Shown here piece by piece: positions 44,166 through 53,115 of a stretch of DNA of 64,000 bases. Source of the DNA: JAWPMT01 sp965267435 (GTDB taxonomy: Bacteria > Bacteroidota > Bacteroidia > Cytophagales > Cyclobacteriaceae); NCBI GenBank assembly GCA_965267435.1, contig OZ253960.1:248001-312000 (forward strand). The letters are read 5' to 3'. Made by a program: the position numbers and the translations under genes. The notes under the pieces were generated by a model. That model was not told where the DNA came from and ran no database searches. It was given only the letters and a program-made list of their open reading frames with translations. Position 1 is the stretch's first letter. Every line of letters begins with the position of its first letter.

Positions 44166-45620
44166 TTAGTCCTCCGATTCGGGCGAACTCATGTAATCCT
44201 CTTCAAGGTCCATCGGCACCTCAAATGGATAATTGAACATGTGGTGGGCCTTTATCAGTTGGGCCACTTTCTGCGGCACATCCTTTTCCCATCCATCCTC
44301 ATTGCGACTGATCCGTTCGGCCACCTCATCAGCATTGACATGCAGGTGCTCGGGTTTGGCATCCGTGAGGTCCTTGATCTTATCATTTTCGACCAGGTAC
44401 TGGTAGAGATGCTGAAGGTGCTCCGGCGGTTGAAAGTCTTTTGTCGTCAGATAGGTACCATCTTCCCCGATGCTGGGGTAGACGTACAGGCGGACATTAC
44501 CAGAAAACAGGCGACTAAAGGACTCGAGGATCCCACCTTCCAAATTCTCGTAGTAAGACTCGTCAAATATCCTTATAAGGTTGTTCTGACCGATGATGAT
44601 CCCCAACCGGCTTTTGCGCGTGAATTTCGACAGGTAGGAAGCAATTCGATAATGCTCCTGGTAGTTGGAGATCATGACATTTTGCCCGAGTGAGCAAAGG
44701 CAATCGACCCTATCCAGGAAGTCCGCCTCATCGATGTCCCCCTCGGTAGAAAGGTCATTCAGCGTAAGCTCGGTAAGTGTCATCATTGTTTCCCGCTCCA
44801 CACCCTCTTCTTTTCGGAAGCCACGCATGCCACTGATCATCATATCTACGTGGACCGTCGTTACCGGACGAAACCTGCCTCGAAGCACGACTACGTTCTT
44901 ACGATACAATGCCTGGGAAGCCTGCAATACATTCCCTTTTGGATCAAACATCGCCGCCTGTGTGAGGCCGTTTTTCACAAGTTTTAGTGTCATCACGCGC
45001 TGGTCCACGTGGTGGAAATCTGGCCCTTCGATCTTGAACATGTCGATCTCGAACCGGTCGCGGCTGATGTTGTCCGCCAGGGCATTCATGATCTCTTCGG
45101 CGTCTGTGGAATGATAGCAGGCATGGATCATATTGACTCCTACCATTCCTAGTACCTGCTGCTGCCACTGTGTGTCGTTGTCTTTTAGATTGAGATGGAT
45201 CACGCAGTCATTGTAGGCCGCATTTGGGTGCAGTTGGAAGCGGAGGCCTACCCAGCCGTGGCCATCGTTGGTCTTTTTGAAGTTGAGCGTTTCGACGGTA
45301 TTCGCAAAAGCGAAGAAATTGGACTTCTTGGCGCGCGCTGTCAACCGCCTTGTGAGGAGCCCATACTCCTTATCAAGCATCTTCTCCAACTTCTCCTCGC
45401 ACACATAGCGCTTCGTCTTGCCATAGATAGCATCGGAGAAAGTCATGTCATAGGCAGACATCGTTTTGGCAATGGAACCACTTGCTCCCCCCGCTTTGAA
45501 GAAGTGCCCGGCTACTTCCTGGCCTCCACCGATTTCCGCGATAGTACCATAGATACGAGGGTCCAGGTTGAGTTGGAGGGCTTTTTCTTTCGTCGTGAGT
45601 TTTTTGAAATCTTCCGACAT
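44166..45620 (-). CDS. Conserved protein of unknown function, about 484 residues
   Basis: A soluble-looking 484-residue protein starting MSEDFKKLTTKEKALQLN. Distinctive blocks are PRIYGTIAEIGGGQEVAGHF, AGGASGSIAKTMSAYDMTFSD, GHGWVGLRFQL, VNMIHACYHSTDAEEIMNAL and LIRIFDESYYENLEGGILES. I believe this is a widespread Bacteroidota family that is sometimes labelled nicotinate-nucleotide adenylyltransferase or TonB-dependent receptor. Neither fits what I see: there is no nucleotidyltransferase HxGH motif and no signal peptide or plug. The start at 45620 is preferred over the longer frame to 45650. It is probably transcribed alone; no terminator is evident within 60 bases of the stop. Confidence 0.82.
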   Translation of the reverse strand: MSEDFKKLTTKEKALQLNLDPRIYGTIAEIGGGQEVAGHFFKAGGASGSIAKTMSAYDMTFSDAIYGKTKRYVCEEKLEKMLDKEYGLLTRRLTARAKKSNFFAFANTVETLNFKKTNDGHGWVGLRFQLHPNAAYNDCVIHLNLKDNDTQWQQQVLGMVGVNMIHACYHSTDAEEIMNALADNISRDRFEIDMFKIEGPDFHHVDQRVMTLKLVKNGLTQAAMFDPKGNVLQASQALYRKNVVVLRGRFRPVTTVHVDMMISGMRGFRKEEGVERETMMTLTELTLNDLSTEGDIDEADFLDRVDCLCSLGQNVMISNYQEHYRIASYLSKFTRKSRLGIIIGQNNLIRIFDESYYENLEGGILESFSRLFSGNVRLYVYPSIGEDGTYLTTKDFQPPEHLQHLYQYLVENDKIKDLTDAKPEHLHVNADEVAERISRNEDGWEKDVPQKVAQLIKAHHMFNYPFEVPMDLEEDYMSSPESED

Positions 45621-45820
45621 GCTTGGCGCTTTTGTGATGAAATTCTTCAACTAAAATAGGGCAATTTCTGCCCAATGTCAGTGAGGAGTTGCATTTACCC
45701 CAATTAATCGACAAGGACTCAGACAGAATGGTTCTTGACACCACCAGTAAGGGCAGAGAGCCTCTTTTGTTTTCGGCAAGTCAAAAAGGGAAGTCTCGAT
45801 CGGTCTTCACGGGACGCAAA

Positions 45821-45853
45821 GAAAAAAGCCCGCATCTGCTAAGAAGCGGGCTT
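45821..45853 (-). terminator. Terminator after the acyl-CoA dehydrogenase gene
   Basis: Perfect 8-bp stem AAGCCCGC / GCGGGCTT (45826-45833 and 45846-45853) with a 12-base loop, followed on the minus strand by a T-tract (complement of 45827-45822). It lies 35 bases after the stop codon. Confidence 0.9.
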
Positions 45854-45888
45854 AATTCAAGTAACACCTATGAAATTATGAATTCCTA

Positions 45889-47700
45889 CTACTTATACAA
45901 TTGGTAGGGGAATTTGTTTTTGTCAATCATCACGTCGGCGATGTTTCTTCGAAGATCGCGGGTGTTGATGGGGTTGGCTTTTGTGAATCGTTTCATTCCC
46001 ATAAGCATCACCTTCAATTCATCCCCGGTGGCAAAACTGGCGACTGCTTCGTCTCCCGCCATTTTGATCTTCTGGATCGCGTAGTGCAGGTAGATCCTGG
46101 CCATGTTGATGTACAGCTCATTGGCGGCTTCACCTGTTTTCGAGATCATTTTTTCCGTTCTCAATACCACAGATTCGGCGACGTAAAGTTCGATCACCAT
46201 ATCAGCGATGTTCATGAGGATTTCCTGCTCATCATTGAGCTTCGGTCCGAATGTCTCAGCAGCCTTTCCTGCTGCCATCAGGATCGCCTTCTTCAGGGAT
46301 TTGACGATGGCCTTTTCTTCCGCCATCGGAGCGCTGAGATCGGGCGCTTCAAAGGATGGCACAGAGGTCAGTTCTTTGCCAACCGCCATCGCGGGACCCA
46401 ACAGATCGAGTTCGCCTTTCATGGCTCGCTTGAGGATCATACCAACGAGCAACATGCGATTGATCTCGTTGGTGCCTTCGTAGATCCGGGCGATTCGCGC
46501 GTCGCGATAAGCCCGCGCCATTGGAGCCTCCTCGGAGAAGCCCATGCCACCATAGATCTGTACGCCCTGGTCCACAACCCAATCGAGGGACTCGGAGCCA
46601 TGCACTTTGATGATGGCACACTCGATGGCAAACTGCTCAACGCCCTTGAGTTTGGCTTGCTCTGGATCCATACCTCCTGCAATCAGTGAGTCAATCTTGT
46701 CCTCGATGTTCTGCCCGGCACGATAAGACGCCGACTCTACAGCGTAGGTCTTCACTGCCATTTCTGCAAGCTTGTGCTTGATGGCCCCAAACGAAGAAAT
46801 GGACACGCCGAACTGCTTACGCTCATTGGCATAGTTGGTTGAAAGGTCTGCAAGCTCCTTGCAAGCACCTATCACACCGCAGCCGAGTTTGATTCGGCCG
46901 ATGTTCAGGATGTTTACGGCGATCTTGAAACCGTTTTGTCGTTCTGAGAGCATATTCTCGGCGGGTACCTGACAATCGTTGAAGAAGACCTGCCGAGTGG
47001 ATGATCCTTTGATACCCAGCTTGCGCTCTTCATCATTCATGGTGATACCACCGAATGACTTTTCAACGATAAAGGCGGTGAGGTTTTTATCATCTTCGAT
47101 CTTTGCAAAGACGATGAACAGATCAGCGAACCCAGCATTGGAGATCCACATTTTCTGTCCATTGATAGTGTAATGCTTGCCATCTGGGGTGAGTGTGGCC
47201 TTGGTCTTGCCACTATTGGCGTCTGATCCTGCATCGGGCTCAGTAAGGCAATAACACGCCTTCCATTCCCCTGAAGCTAGCTTGGGGAGGTATTTTGCCT
47301 TCTGCTCTTCGGTGCCGTAGTAGAGGATCGGTAGCGTGCCTATTCCTGTATGGGCCCCGTAAGCTGTAGAGAAACTGCCGGCAGATGCGACCGAGTCTGC
47401 GATCAACATGCCGGTGTTGAAGCTCATACCTAGTCCACCGTATTGCTCGGGGATATTGACGCCTAATAGTCCCAGCTCTCCTGCCTTGTCCATGAGATGA
47501 GGCATGAAGTCGGGATCGTCGCCGCCATCCATGCGTTCTACATTGGGCTTGATTTCTTTCTCGATAAAATCGAGCGTGGCCGCAGCCATCATTTTTTGTT
47601 CTTCGCTAAACTCTTCTGGGATGAAGACATCCTCGGCTTCTGTTTCCTTGATTAGGAACTCGCCTCCCTTTAGTGCCTCTTTTGGTGCTACTGCTTCCAT
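45889..47700 (-). CDS. Acyl-CoA dehydrogenase with C-terminal extension
   Basis: A 603-residue flavoenzyme for the first step of fatty-acid beta-oxidation. The core (about 30-420) includes CYCLTEPDAGSDANSGKT and MWISNAGFADLFIVFAK (FAD and substrate binding) and ARIYEGTNEINRML, whose Glu is the usual catalytic base. A helical extension of about 170 residues follows, as in very-long-chain-type dehydrogenases. No thiolase or hydroxyacyl-CoA dehydrogenase gene is adjacent, so the pathway is completed elsewhere. Two operator-like direct repeats lie 60-115 bases upstream. Confidence 0.94.
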   Translation of the reverse strand: MEAVAPKEALKGGEFLIKETEAEDVFIPEEFSEEQKMMAAATLDFIEKEIKPNVERMDGGDDPDFMPHLMDKAGELGLLGVNIPEQYGGLGMSFNTGMLIADSVASAGSFSTAYGAHTGIGTLPILYYGTEEQKAKYLPKLASGEWKACYCLTEPDAGSDANSGKTKATLTPDGKHYTINGQKMWISNAGFADLFIVFAKIEDDKNLTAFIVEKSFGGITMNDEERKLGIKGSSTRQVFFNDCQVPAENMLSERQNGFKIAVNILNIGRIKLGCGVIGACKELADLSTNYANERKQFGVSISSFGAIKHKLAEMAVKTYAVESASYRAGQNIEDKIDSLIAGGMDPEQAKLKGVEQFAIECAIIKVHGSESLDWVVDQGVQIYGGMGFSEEAPMARAYRDARIARIYEGTNEINRMLLVGMILKRAMKGELDLLGPAMAVGKELTSVPSFEAPDLSAPMAEEKAIVKSLKKAILMAAGKAAETFGPKLNDEQEILMNIADMVIELYVAESVVLRTEKMISKTGEAANELYINMARIYLHYAIQKIKMAGDEAVASFATGDELKVMLMGMKRFTKANPINTRDLRRNIADVMIDKNKFPYQLYK

Positions 47701-47759
47701 GCTCTTGTTGATTTTCTAAACCTGGATTAATGTACGAAAATATTTACGTTAAAATGCTC

Positions 47760-47814
47760 TGCATGCATACTATCTCAAATCTAAATAATTTCATTTTATT
47801 ATGCATGCATACTA
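47760..47814 (-). promoter_or_regulatory. Twin operator-like repeats upstream of the acyl-CoA dehydrogenase
   Basis: TGCATGCATACTA occurs at 47760-47772 and at 47802-47814, 42 bases apart (about four helical turns). The second copy sits in the perfect palindrome TATGCATGCATA (47800-47811); the first matches it except for one base. They lie in the AT-rich divergent promoter between the dehydrogenase and the LytS-like kinase, nearer the dehydrogenase. A fatty-acid-responsive repressor of the TetR or MarR type is the likely binder (inference). Confidence 0.68.
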
Positions 47815-47945
47815 AATTAAAAAATCGGACATTTTTTTTGTTCAGACAATTGGTCGGTATTTATCGACAGTCGAGTCACATTTTGATGGGGTAGAGATAC
47901 TGAGGACACATATTTGGCTGGATTGCCTAATCGTCCTAATTTGAG

Positions 47946-48986
47946 ATGTATTCTTCGTATGTCATGAGTCTCAATGCCAAGCAGCTTATCCGAAAGAAGT
48001 TTTTCGAGTCCGTCGTCATTTTCATTTTCGGGGCGGGTCTACAATTGATCGTTTTCTGTCAGGCATGTTGGTCTGACTGGCGGGTTGCACTTATTATTGG
48101 TACCTACTCGGGTTTCCTATGGGTACTTCTGGCTCAGGGTAGTGAGTACCTGGTGCAGTTGCTGAATCGATGGGTGGATTGGCTGAAGTTTCCGATTCGA
48201 AGGCTTATTGTCAGCCTGCTAGCCGTTTGCGTCCTGGTGCTCATGGTCACATCAGTTATGAACGCGGTCTATTCCTATGTTGTGTCGCAACTGACTTCAT
48301 TCAACTATTCGTTTGCGGATTTCAATGGCGTGCTAGTGATCACTCTGGGCGTGAATGCCATCATGCATGGTCGGTCTTTCTTACTCAACTGGAAGAAGGC
48401 GGCTATAGATATCGAGCGCATGAAGACCGAACAATTATCGTCGCAGTTTGAGAGTCTGAAAAACCAGGTGAACCCACACTTCCTCTTCAACTCACTCAAC
48501 GCGCTGAGTTCACTGGTCTATGATGACCAGCGTAAGGCGGTGGAGTTCATTCGTAAGCTATCCGAGGTGTATCGCTATGTGCTCGACCAAAAGGACGAAG
48601 AGGTGGTGAGTGTCAGTGATGAGATGGCATTTGTGGCGTCGTACATCTTCCTTCATCAAATCCGGTTTGGCGACAATTTGCAAGTCGTCTATCACGGTGA
48701 GATGTCCAAAGGTCACGTACCCCCACTGGCGGTGCAGATGCTGATCGAAAATGCGATCAAGCACAATGTGGTCTCTGAAAGCAAACCGCTGACCATCGAC
48801 GTCACTTATCGCCCGTATGAGATCGAGGTAAGCAACCAAATCCAACGCAAGGCCTCGAGTAGCTCTACCGGAGTGGGCCTCCGCAACCTGAAGGCACGCT
48901 ACAAATACCTGTCTGCCCTTCCTGTGGAAATAGAGGATGATGAGGGTGTTTTTTCGGTCACCCTGCCGTTGCTAGATTTGAAGTAA
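47946..48986 (+). CDS. LytS-like sensor histidine kinase
   Basis: A 346-residue membrane kinase with four N-terminal helices (about 20-140), a short linker helix and a His_kinase domain: QVNPHFLFNSLNALSSL with phospho-accepting His178, followed by an ATPase core with VQMLIENAIKHN and TGVGLRNLKARY. There is no periplasmic sensor domain, so it probably senses a membrane or internal signal. A second ATG at 47964 (MSLNAKQL) could also start it. The cognate regulator begins 38 bases downstream. Confidence 0.92.
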   Translation: MYSSYVMSLNAKQLIRKKFFESVVIFIFGAGLQLIVFCQACWSDWRVALIIGTYSGFLWVLLAQGSEYLVQLLNRWVDWLKFPIRRLIVSLLAVCVLVLMVTSVMNAVYSYVVSQLTSFNYSFADFNGVLVITLGVNAIMHGRSFLLNWKKAAIDIERMKTEQLSSQFESLKNQVNPHFLFNSLNALSSLVYDDQRKAVEFIRKLSEVYRYVLDQKDEEVVSVSDEMAFVASYIFLHQIRFGDNLQVVYHGEMSKGHVPPLAVQMLIENAIKHNVVSESKPLTIDVTYRPYEIEVSNQIQRKASSSSTGVGLRNLKARYKYLSALPVEIEDDEGVFSVTLPLLDLK

Positions 48987-49024
48987 GTAGGAATCATGTC
49001 CAAACCTGACGAAGTCCAACAACT

Positions 49025-49786
49025 ATGAGATACATAATTATAGAAGATGAGCAGATAGCCGCGAACCGTTTGCGTAAGCTGATCACCGAGCTTCGCCCCA
49101 ATTACGAGTTTGTGACGTCGCTGGATTCAGTAGAAGGTGCCTCGATATCGCTCCCTGTGTTGAAATTTGATTTGCTGTTTATGGACATCCAGCTCGCAGA
49201 TGGGGTTTCATTCGAGATCTTCGATCATATTCCCATGAAGAAACCCGTCATCTTCACCACTGCCTATGATCAGTATGCCATCAAGGCTTTCAAGACCAAT
49301 GGCATCGACTATCTGCTAAAGCCATTGGATCCTACGGAGTTGGAGCAAGCCATCACTAAGTTTGAGAGCTACGTCGTTGAGCGAAAGCAGGACAACTATG
49401 CACAGGATATTCAGCAACTCCTTAGTCAATTCCAACCGGAAAAGAAATTCAAGGAGCGATTTGTCGTTAAGGTAGGTGATCATCTGAGGATGATCGCGGT
49501 GAATGACATCGACGTCTTTTACAGTCAGGACAAGACCACGTTCGTGCAGACCCGGGAGGGGCGAACATTTATTGTTGACTTCCCACTTGACCGGCTTGTC
49601 GGGTTGGTTGACCCCAATCGATTCTTCCGTATCTCTCGCAAGTACATTGTATGCCTCGATGCCATAGAGGATATGCTGGCTTTTTCCAATTCCCGTCTAC
49701 GTATCAAAGTAAAGAACTTCGATGACGATCAGGTGATCGTCGCCCGCGAGCGCGTCGGGGAGTTCAAAGACTGGTTGGATCGGTGA
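49025..49786 (+). CDS. LytTR-family response regulator
   Basis: A 253-residue regulator: receiver domain (about 1-120) with acidic residues IIEDEQ, phospho-acceptor Asp54 in LLFMDIQLADG and Lys in DYLLKPLDP; then a LytTR DNA-binding domain (about 150-250) with FVVKVGDHLRMIAVNDIDVFYS and FFRISRKYIVCLDAI. It pairs with the LytS-like kinase just upstream. The genes it controls cannot be read from sequence. The 213 bases after it (to 49999) are GC-rich and show no gene or clear terminator. Confidence 0.94.
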   Translation: MRYIIIEDEQIAANRLRKLITELRPNYEFVTSLDSVEGASISLPVLKFDLLFMDIQLADGVSFEIFDHIPMKKPVIFTTAYDQYAIKAFKTNGIDYLLKPLDPTELEQAITKFESYVVERKQDNYAQDIQQLLSQFQPEKKFKERFVVKVGDHLRMIAVNDIDVFYSQDKTTFVQTREGRTFIVDFPLDRLVGLVDPNRFFRISRKYIVCLDAIEDMLAFSNSRLRIKVKNFDDDQVIVARERVGEFKDWLDR

Positions 49787-49999
49787 GTTTGAGATTTAGG
49801 GTTTAATGTTCAAGGCTAAGTCAGTTTGAGGAGTATATCTGGACCTGGCATTGTCGACGGGCCAGGGATCGCAGCGGGTAGCCCACCTTCGCTGTGTCGG
49901 TGTCCTCACCGGCACATGAACTGGGTTGCGGGGGTGGAGCTACGAGCGAAGAGCCCGGTGCGGCGCCATGCGTAGCATCGCGCCGCAGGACCCCACTTG

Positions 50000-52627
50000 T
50001 TACTCTTGTTTCAATGCATTCACCGGATTGTCATCCGCAGTGCGCCAGGTTTTGAAGCCAATGGTTAATAATGCCACCGCGACAATGATAAGGATAGGCA
50101 GCATTATGAGCTGGGCGTCAATGGCGATACGATAGTCGTAGTCGTTGAGCCAGTCGTTGCCAAAGTAGAAGACGATAGGTATTGCCAGGACAGAGCCCAT
50201 AAGAATGAGCTTCAGAAAGTCCCATACGATGATGCGAACGACCCTATTGACAGTGGCGCCAAGTACTTTTCGGATGGCAATCTCTTTGAGTCGTCGCTCC
50301 AATGTAAATGCCGCCAGTGCAAATAAACCGATACAAGCAATGACGATGGCCAGACCCGAGAAGGTGGTGAACAGTTGGCCGAATCGACGTTCACTGTTGT
50401 AAAGACGATCGAATGATTCGTCCAGGAAGAGTCCATCAAATGGATAGCCGGGGACGAATTGATTCCATTGCCCTTCCAGGAAGGAGAGCTGCTCCCGAAC
50501 GTCGCCGGTCATATTGACGAGCAGATACGGCCCACCAAAGTTCCCCATTTTCTCTGCGGAAGAATAACGGAAGATGAGCGATCTGGGATTTCTCTTGCCA
50601 CTTCTCATGACAAAATCCTTGACAACACCGATCACCCGGTAGTCTTCTCCCGGCCCTCGGTCGACCAGTTGCCCAACGGGTTCGTCCCAGCCAGCGGCTC
50701 TGACGAAGGTTTCATTGACGACAACATTGGCAGTATCCGTGGCGATCCCCTGGAAGAAGGCGCCTTCTGCCAGGGTCAGACCCAGGGTCGACAGTGCATG
50801 CTCGTCTGCAAAGACGTGGTCGGGGCTCAACTGTACTTTGTTGTCTCCCTTGGTATAGTAACCCCAGTCGGGTACTCCGCCTGAGGGGTAGTGGCTCATG
50901 CCACTTACTGTTTGAATGTCGGTCCGCTGCAATAAACTGTTTCTGAACGCCCCCATCCGATCACCGAGTTGGGCGACATTCTTCATGACAAATACTTGTG
51001 AGGCCTCTACTCCCAGTTTCCTGGTGGACATGTGCTTTACCTGGGTGTACACGATGAATGTGCCTGAAATCAGAAATGCCGATATGGCGAATTGCAGGAC
51101 GACAAGGCCTGTTCGCAACTTGGAACTCGACCCTTTCACCTGTGCGCCCCTGAGTGCTGTGATCGGCTGGAAGGAGGAGAGGAAGAGGGCAGGGTAGCTG
51201 CCTGCAAGCAAGCCAATCACAACAATAAGAACACCCATCCACAAGATTGTGCCAGGGGTGATCAGTTGTTGCCAACTATAAGCAACGCCTGTGAGATCGG
51301 CAAAGAATGGCAGGACAGCCAATGCAAGCAGTGCTCCGAAAATGACTGCCAGCAACGTGATGACTAGGGACTCGGTGAGGAATTGCTGAATCAAGGACTT
51401 CCTTACTGAACCCAGGACCTTGCGCATGCCCACTTCCTTGGCGCGAATTGTTGATCGCGCTGTGGACATATTGACATAGTTGATGCAGGCAATAAGCAAG
51501 ATGAAAAAGGCGACAATGGAGAATATGATCACATTGTCTTCACTGCCACCACGTCCGAGTGAAAAACTTGGGTTCTTTAAGTGAATGTCCCTGACCGAAA
51601 CAAGTTTGTAAGAAAGGTAATTGCCGTCGTCAAGGAAATCCTCCCAGGTATCGTATTGAGCACGGAATGAAAGGATTTCTGGAGCGATGTATCTCTGGAC
51701 AAACCCGGGGAACTTGGCCTCGAGTGGGCCCTTGTCCGCATTTTCCTTCAATTTCAGGTAAGAGTAGAAGTTGTTGCCGGTCCAATACCCCGTTGTGGCC
51801 CAGAAATCATACGGGATGTTTTTGATGAATTGGTAGGGCATCGTGGTATTGAGTGGAGGGTCGGCAACGACAGCCGTTACCTTAAAGTTTTCTCCATCAT
51901 CCACCATAATTTGACCCACAGGATTCTGACCAGGAAAGAATTTTTCTGCTACTGACTGCGTGAGTACGAGAGTGCCTGGCGCGTTGAGTGCGTTGCTCGC
52001 CTGACCTTGTAAGAAGGTAGTGGGGAATACATCGAAGAACGTGGAATCGGCGGCAATCCCCCCTCCCTGGGTGATGTACTCGTCGCCTTTTTGGAATACC
52101 GTGCTGATCGGTCCTCCGACACGTGTGCCGGACTCAATTTCCGGGTAATCGATGAGCATCTGCTTGACAAGTCGCGCAGGCGTGAGCCTTCCGGACCGTT
52201 CGCCGCCGTAGTCGTTGGCAACGTGGTAGATTCGGTCGGCGTCCGACATGAAGTTGTTGTACGACAGTTGGAAGCTGACGTGCATAATGATCAGTAAGCA
52301 AGCCGCAACGCCCACCGCCAATCCGAGCAAATTAAATACAGTGTATGTGAGTTGCCTGCGCATGTTTCGCAGTGCGACTTTGAAGTAGTTTTTGAACATA
52401 CCAATAGAACTTTGAGGTCTTAAATCTTCTAAGTTTTTGATGTATCGGATCCGGAAGAACCGGATCGCATTCCAATAAAATGACAGCCTGGCCTTCCTCT
52501 GGGATTGGCGGAACTGTCGATCGTAAATCTCAAAGAGGTCACCCTCAATAATTTCCAGATAATAGGGTTTGCAGAACCATTTGAGGAGCCTCAGTGCCAG
52601 AGCCGGTGGTTGCGGTCGGTTATTCAT
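50000..52627 (-). CDS. FtsX/MacB-type ABC transporter permease with cytoplasmic prefix (second copy)
   Basis: An 875-residue permease built like the one at 34335: prefix with YLEIIEGDLFEIYDR (about 1-80), then two FtsX modules with helices at about 95-120, 370-470, 510-530 and 760-860 around two large periplasmic domains. Module marks are AKEVGMRKVLGSV and KEIAIRKVLGAT. Its start overlaps the PadR stop in an ATGA, so the two are coupled. No ATPase is adjacent. Sequence divergence from the first copy suggests an old paralogue, not a recent duplication. Confidence 0.93.
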   Translation of the reverse strand: MNNRPQPPALALRLLKWFCKPYYLEIIEGDLFEIYDRQFRQSQRKARLSFYWNAIRFFRIRYIKNLEDLRPQSSIGMFKNYFKVALRNMRRQLTYTVFNLLGLAVGVAACLLIIMHVSFQLSYNNFMSDADRIYHVANDYGGERSGRLTPARLVKQMLIDYPEIESGTRVGGPISTVFQKGDEYITQGGGIAADSTFFDVFPTTFLQGQASNALNAPGTLVLTQSVAEKFFPGQNPVGQIMVDDGENFKVTAVVADPPLNTTMPYQFIKNIPYDFWATTGYWTGNNFYSYLKLKENADKGPLEAKFPGFVQRYIAPEILSFRAQYDTWEDFLDDGNYLSYKLVSVRDIHLKNPSFSLGRGGSEDNVIIFSIVAFFILLIACINYVNMSTARSTIRAKEVGMRKVLGSVRKSLIQQFLTESLVITLLAVIFGALLALAVLPFFADLTGVAYSWQQLITPGTILWMGVLIVVIGLLAGSYPALFLSSFQPITALRGAQVKGSSSKLRTGLVVLQFAISAFLISGTFIVYTQVKHMSTRKLGVEASQVFVMKNVAQLGDRMGAFRNSLLQRTDIQTVSGMSHYPSGGVPDWGYYTKGDNKVQLSPDHVFADEHALSTLGLTLAEGAFFQGIATDTANVVVNETFVRAAGWDEPVGQLVDRGPGEDYRVIGVVKDFVMRSGKRNPRSLIFRYSSAEKMGNFGGPYLLVNMTGDVREQLSFLEGQWNQFVPGYPFDGLFLDESFDRLYNSERRFGQLFTTFSGLAIVIACIGLFALAAFTLERRLKEIAIRKVLGATVNRVVRIIVWDFLKLILMGSVLAIPIVFYFGNDWLNDYDYRIAIDAQLIMLPILIIVAVALLTIGFKTWRTADDNPVNALKQE

Positions 52628-52959
52628 TCGTTCACCTCGAAGACTACCGCCGGAATTTGGTCGTACAGCTGGTTGCGCATCTTACGGTTGATTTCGATGG
52701 CTTGCACCCCAAGATTTGTTACCTGGAAGTAGCGCTTCCGTCGTCCACCGCGCTCGGCTGTGGCGCCCCCGGTAGAGCTACGTAGGAAGCCTTTCTTGTC
52801 CAACCTGTCCAGGGCCGTGTGTACGGCACTGATGTTGACCTTGCGGCCTGTCTGCTTTTCAATCTCATCCATGACGTAGACACCGTAGGCCTCTTCTCCC
52901 AGGATGGCCACGATGAGGAGGACGAGTTCTTCAAATTCACCGATCTGTACGCGCTGCAT
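52624..52959 (-). CDS. PadR-family transcriptional regulator (second copy)
   Basis: A 111-residue winged-helix regulator: QIGEFEELVLLIVAILGEEAYG, recognition region NISAVHTALDRLDKKGFL, wing TGGATAERGGRRKRYFQVTNLG and a C-terminal helix. It is coupled to the downstream permease by a 4-base overlap. Twin direct repeats overlap and precede its start codon, as at the first PadR gene, although the repeat sequence is different. Confidence 0.93.
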   Translation of the reverse strand: MQRVQIGEFEELVLLIVAILGEEAYGVYVMDEIEKQTGRKVNISAVHTALDRLDKKGFLRSSTGGATAERGGRRKRYFQVTNLGVQAIEINRKMRNQLYDQIPAVVFEVNE

Positions 52960-53022
52960 TTGATTTACAATTGTGAATTAAATACGAAGGTAAGTCAAGA
53001 AGGTTTGATTTACAATAGTGAA
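52959..53022 (-). promoter_or_regulatory. Twin direct repeat at the second PadR start codon
   Basis: On the plus strand, TTTGATTTACAATTGTGAA (52959-52977) and TTTGATTTACAATAGTGAA (53004-53022) differ at one base and are 45 bases apart. The copy nearer the gene shares its last base with the first base of the start codon. The layout mirrors that at 33950-34005, so it is probably the PadR operator or the core promoter (inference). Confidence 0.75.
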
Positions 53023-53041
53023 AGTAATTGGCTGAAATGAA

Positions 53042-53089
53042 AGAGGGCCCCTTCCGTGTCTGGCATGAAAACGACTGAAAGGGCCCTCT
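53042..53089 (-). terminator. Large hairpin after the BNR-protein gene
   Basis: Perfect 9-bp stem AGAGGGCCC / GGGCCCTCT (53042-53050 and 53081-53089) with a 30-base loop, 27 bases after the stop codon of the leftward BNR-protein gene. On the minus strand it is followed by TTTCATTTC, a weak T-tract. The large loop is unusual for an intrinsic terminator. Confidence 0.6.
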
Positions 53090-53115
53090 GACGGTTTGTT
53101 TTTGATGTATTCTTC

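Noticed and set aside
53042..53089. GGGCCC hairpin considered as a riboswitch or attenuator
   Set aside because: It follows a stop codon and precedes no gene on its strand; a terminator or transcript-end hairpin is simpler.
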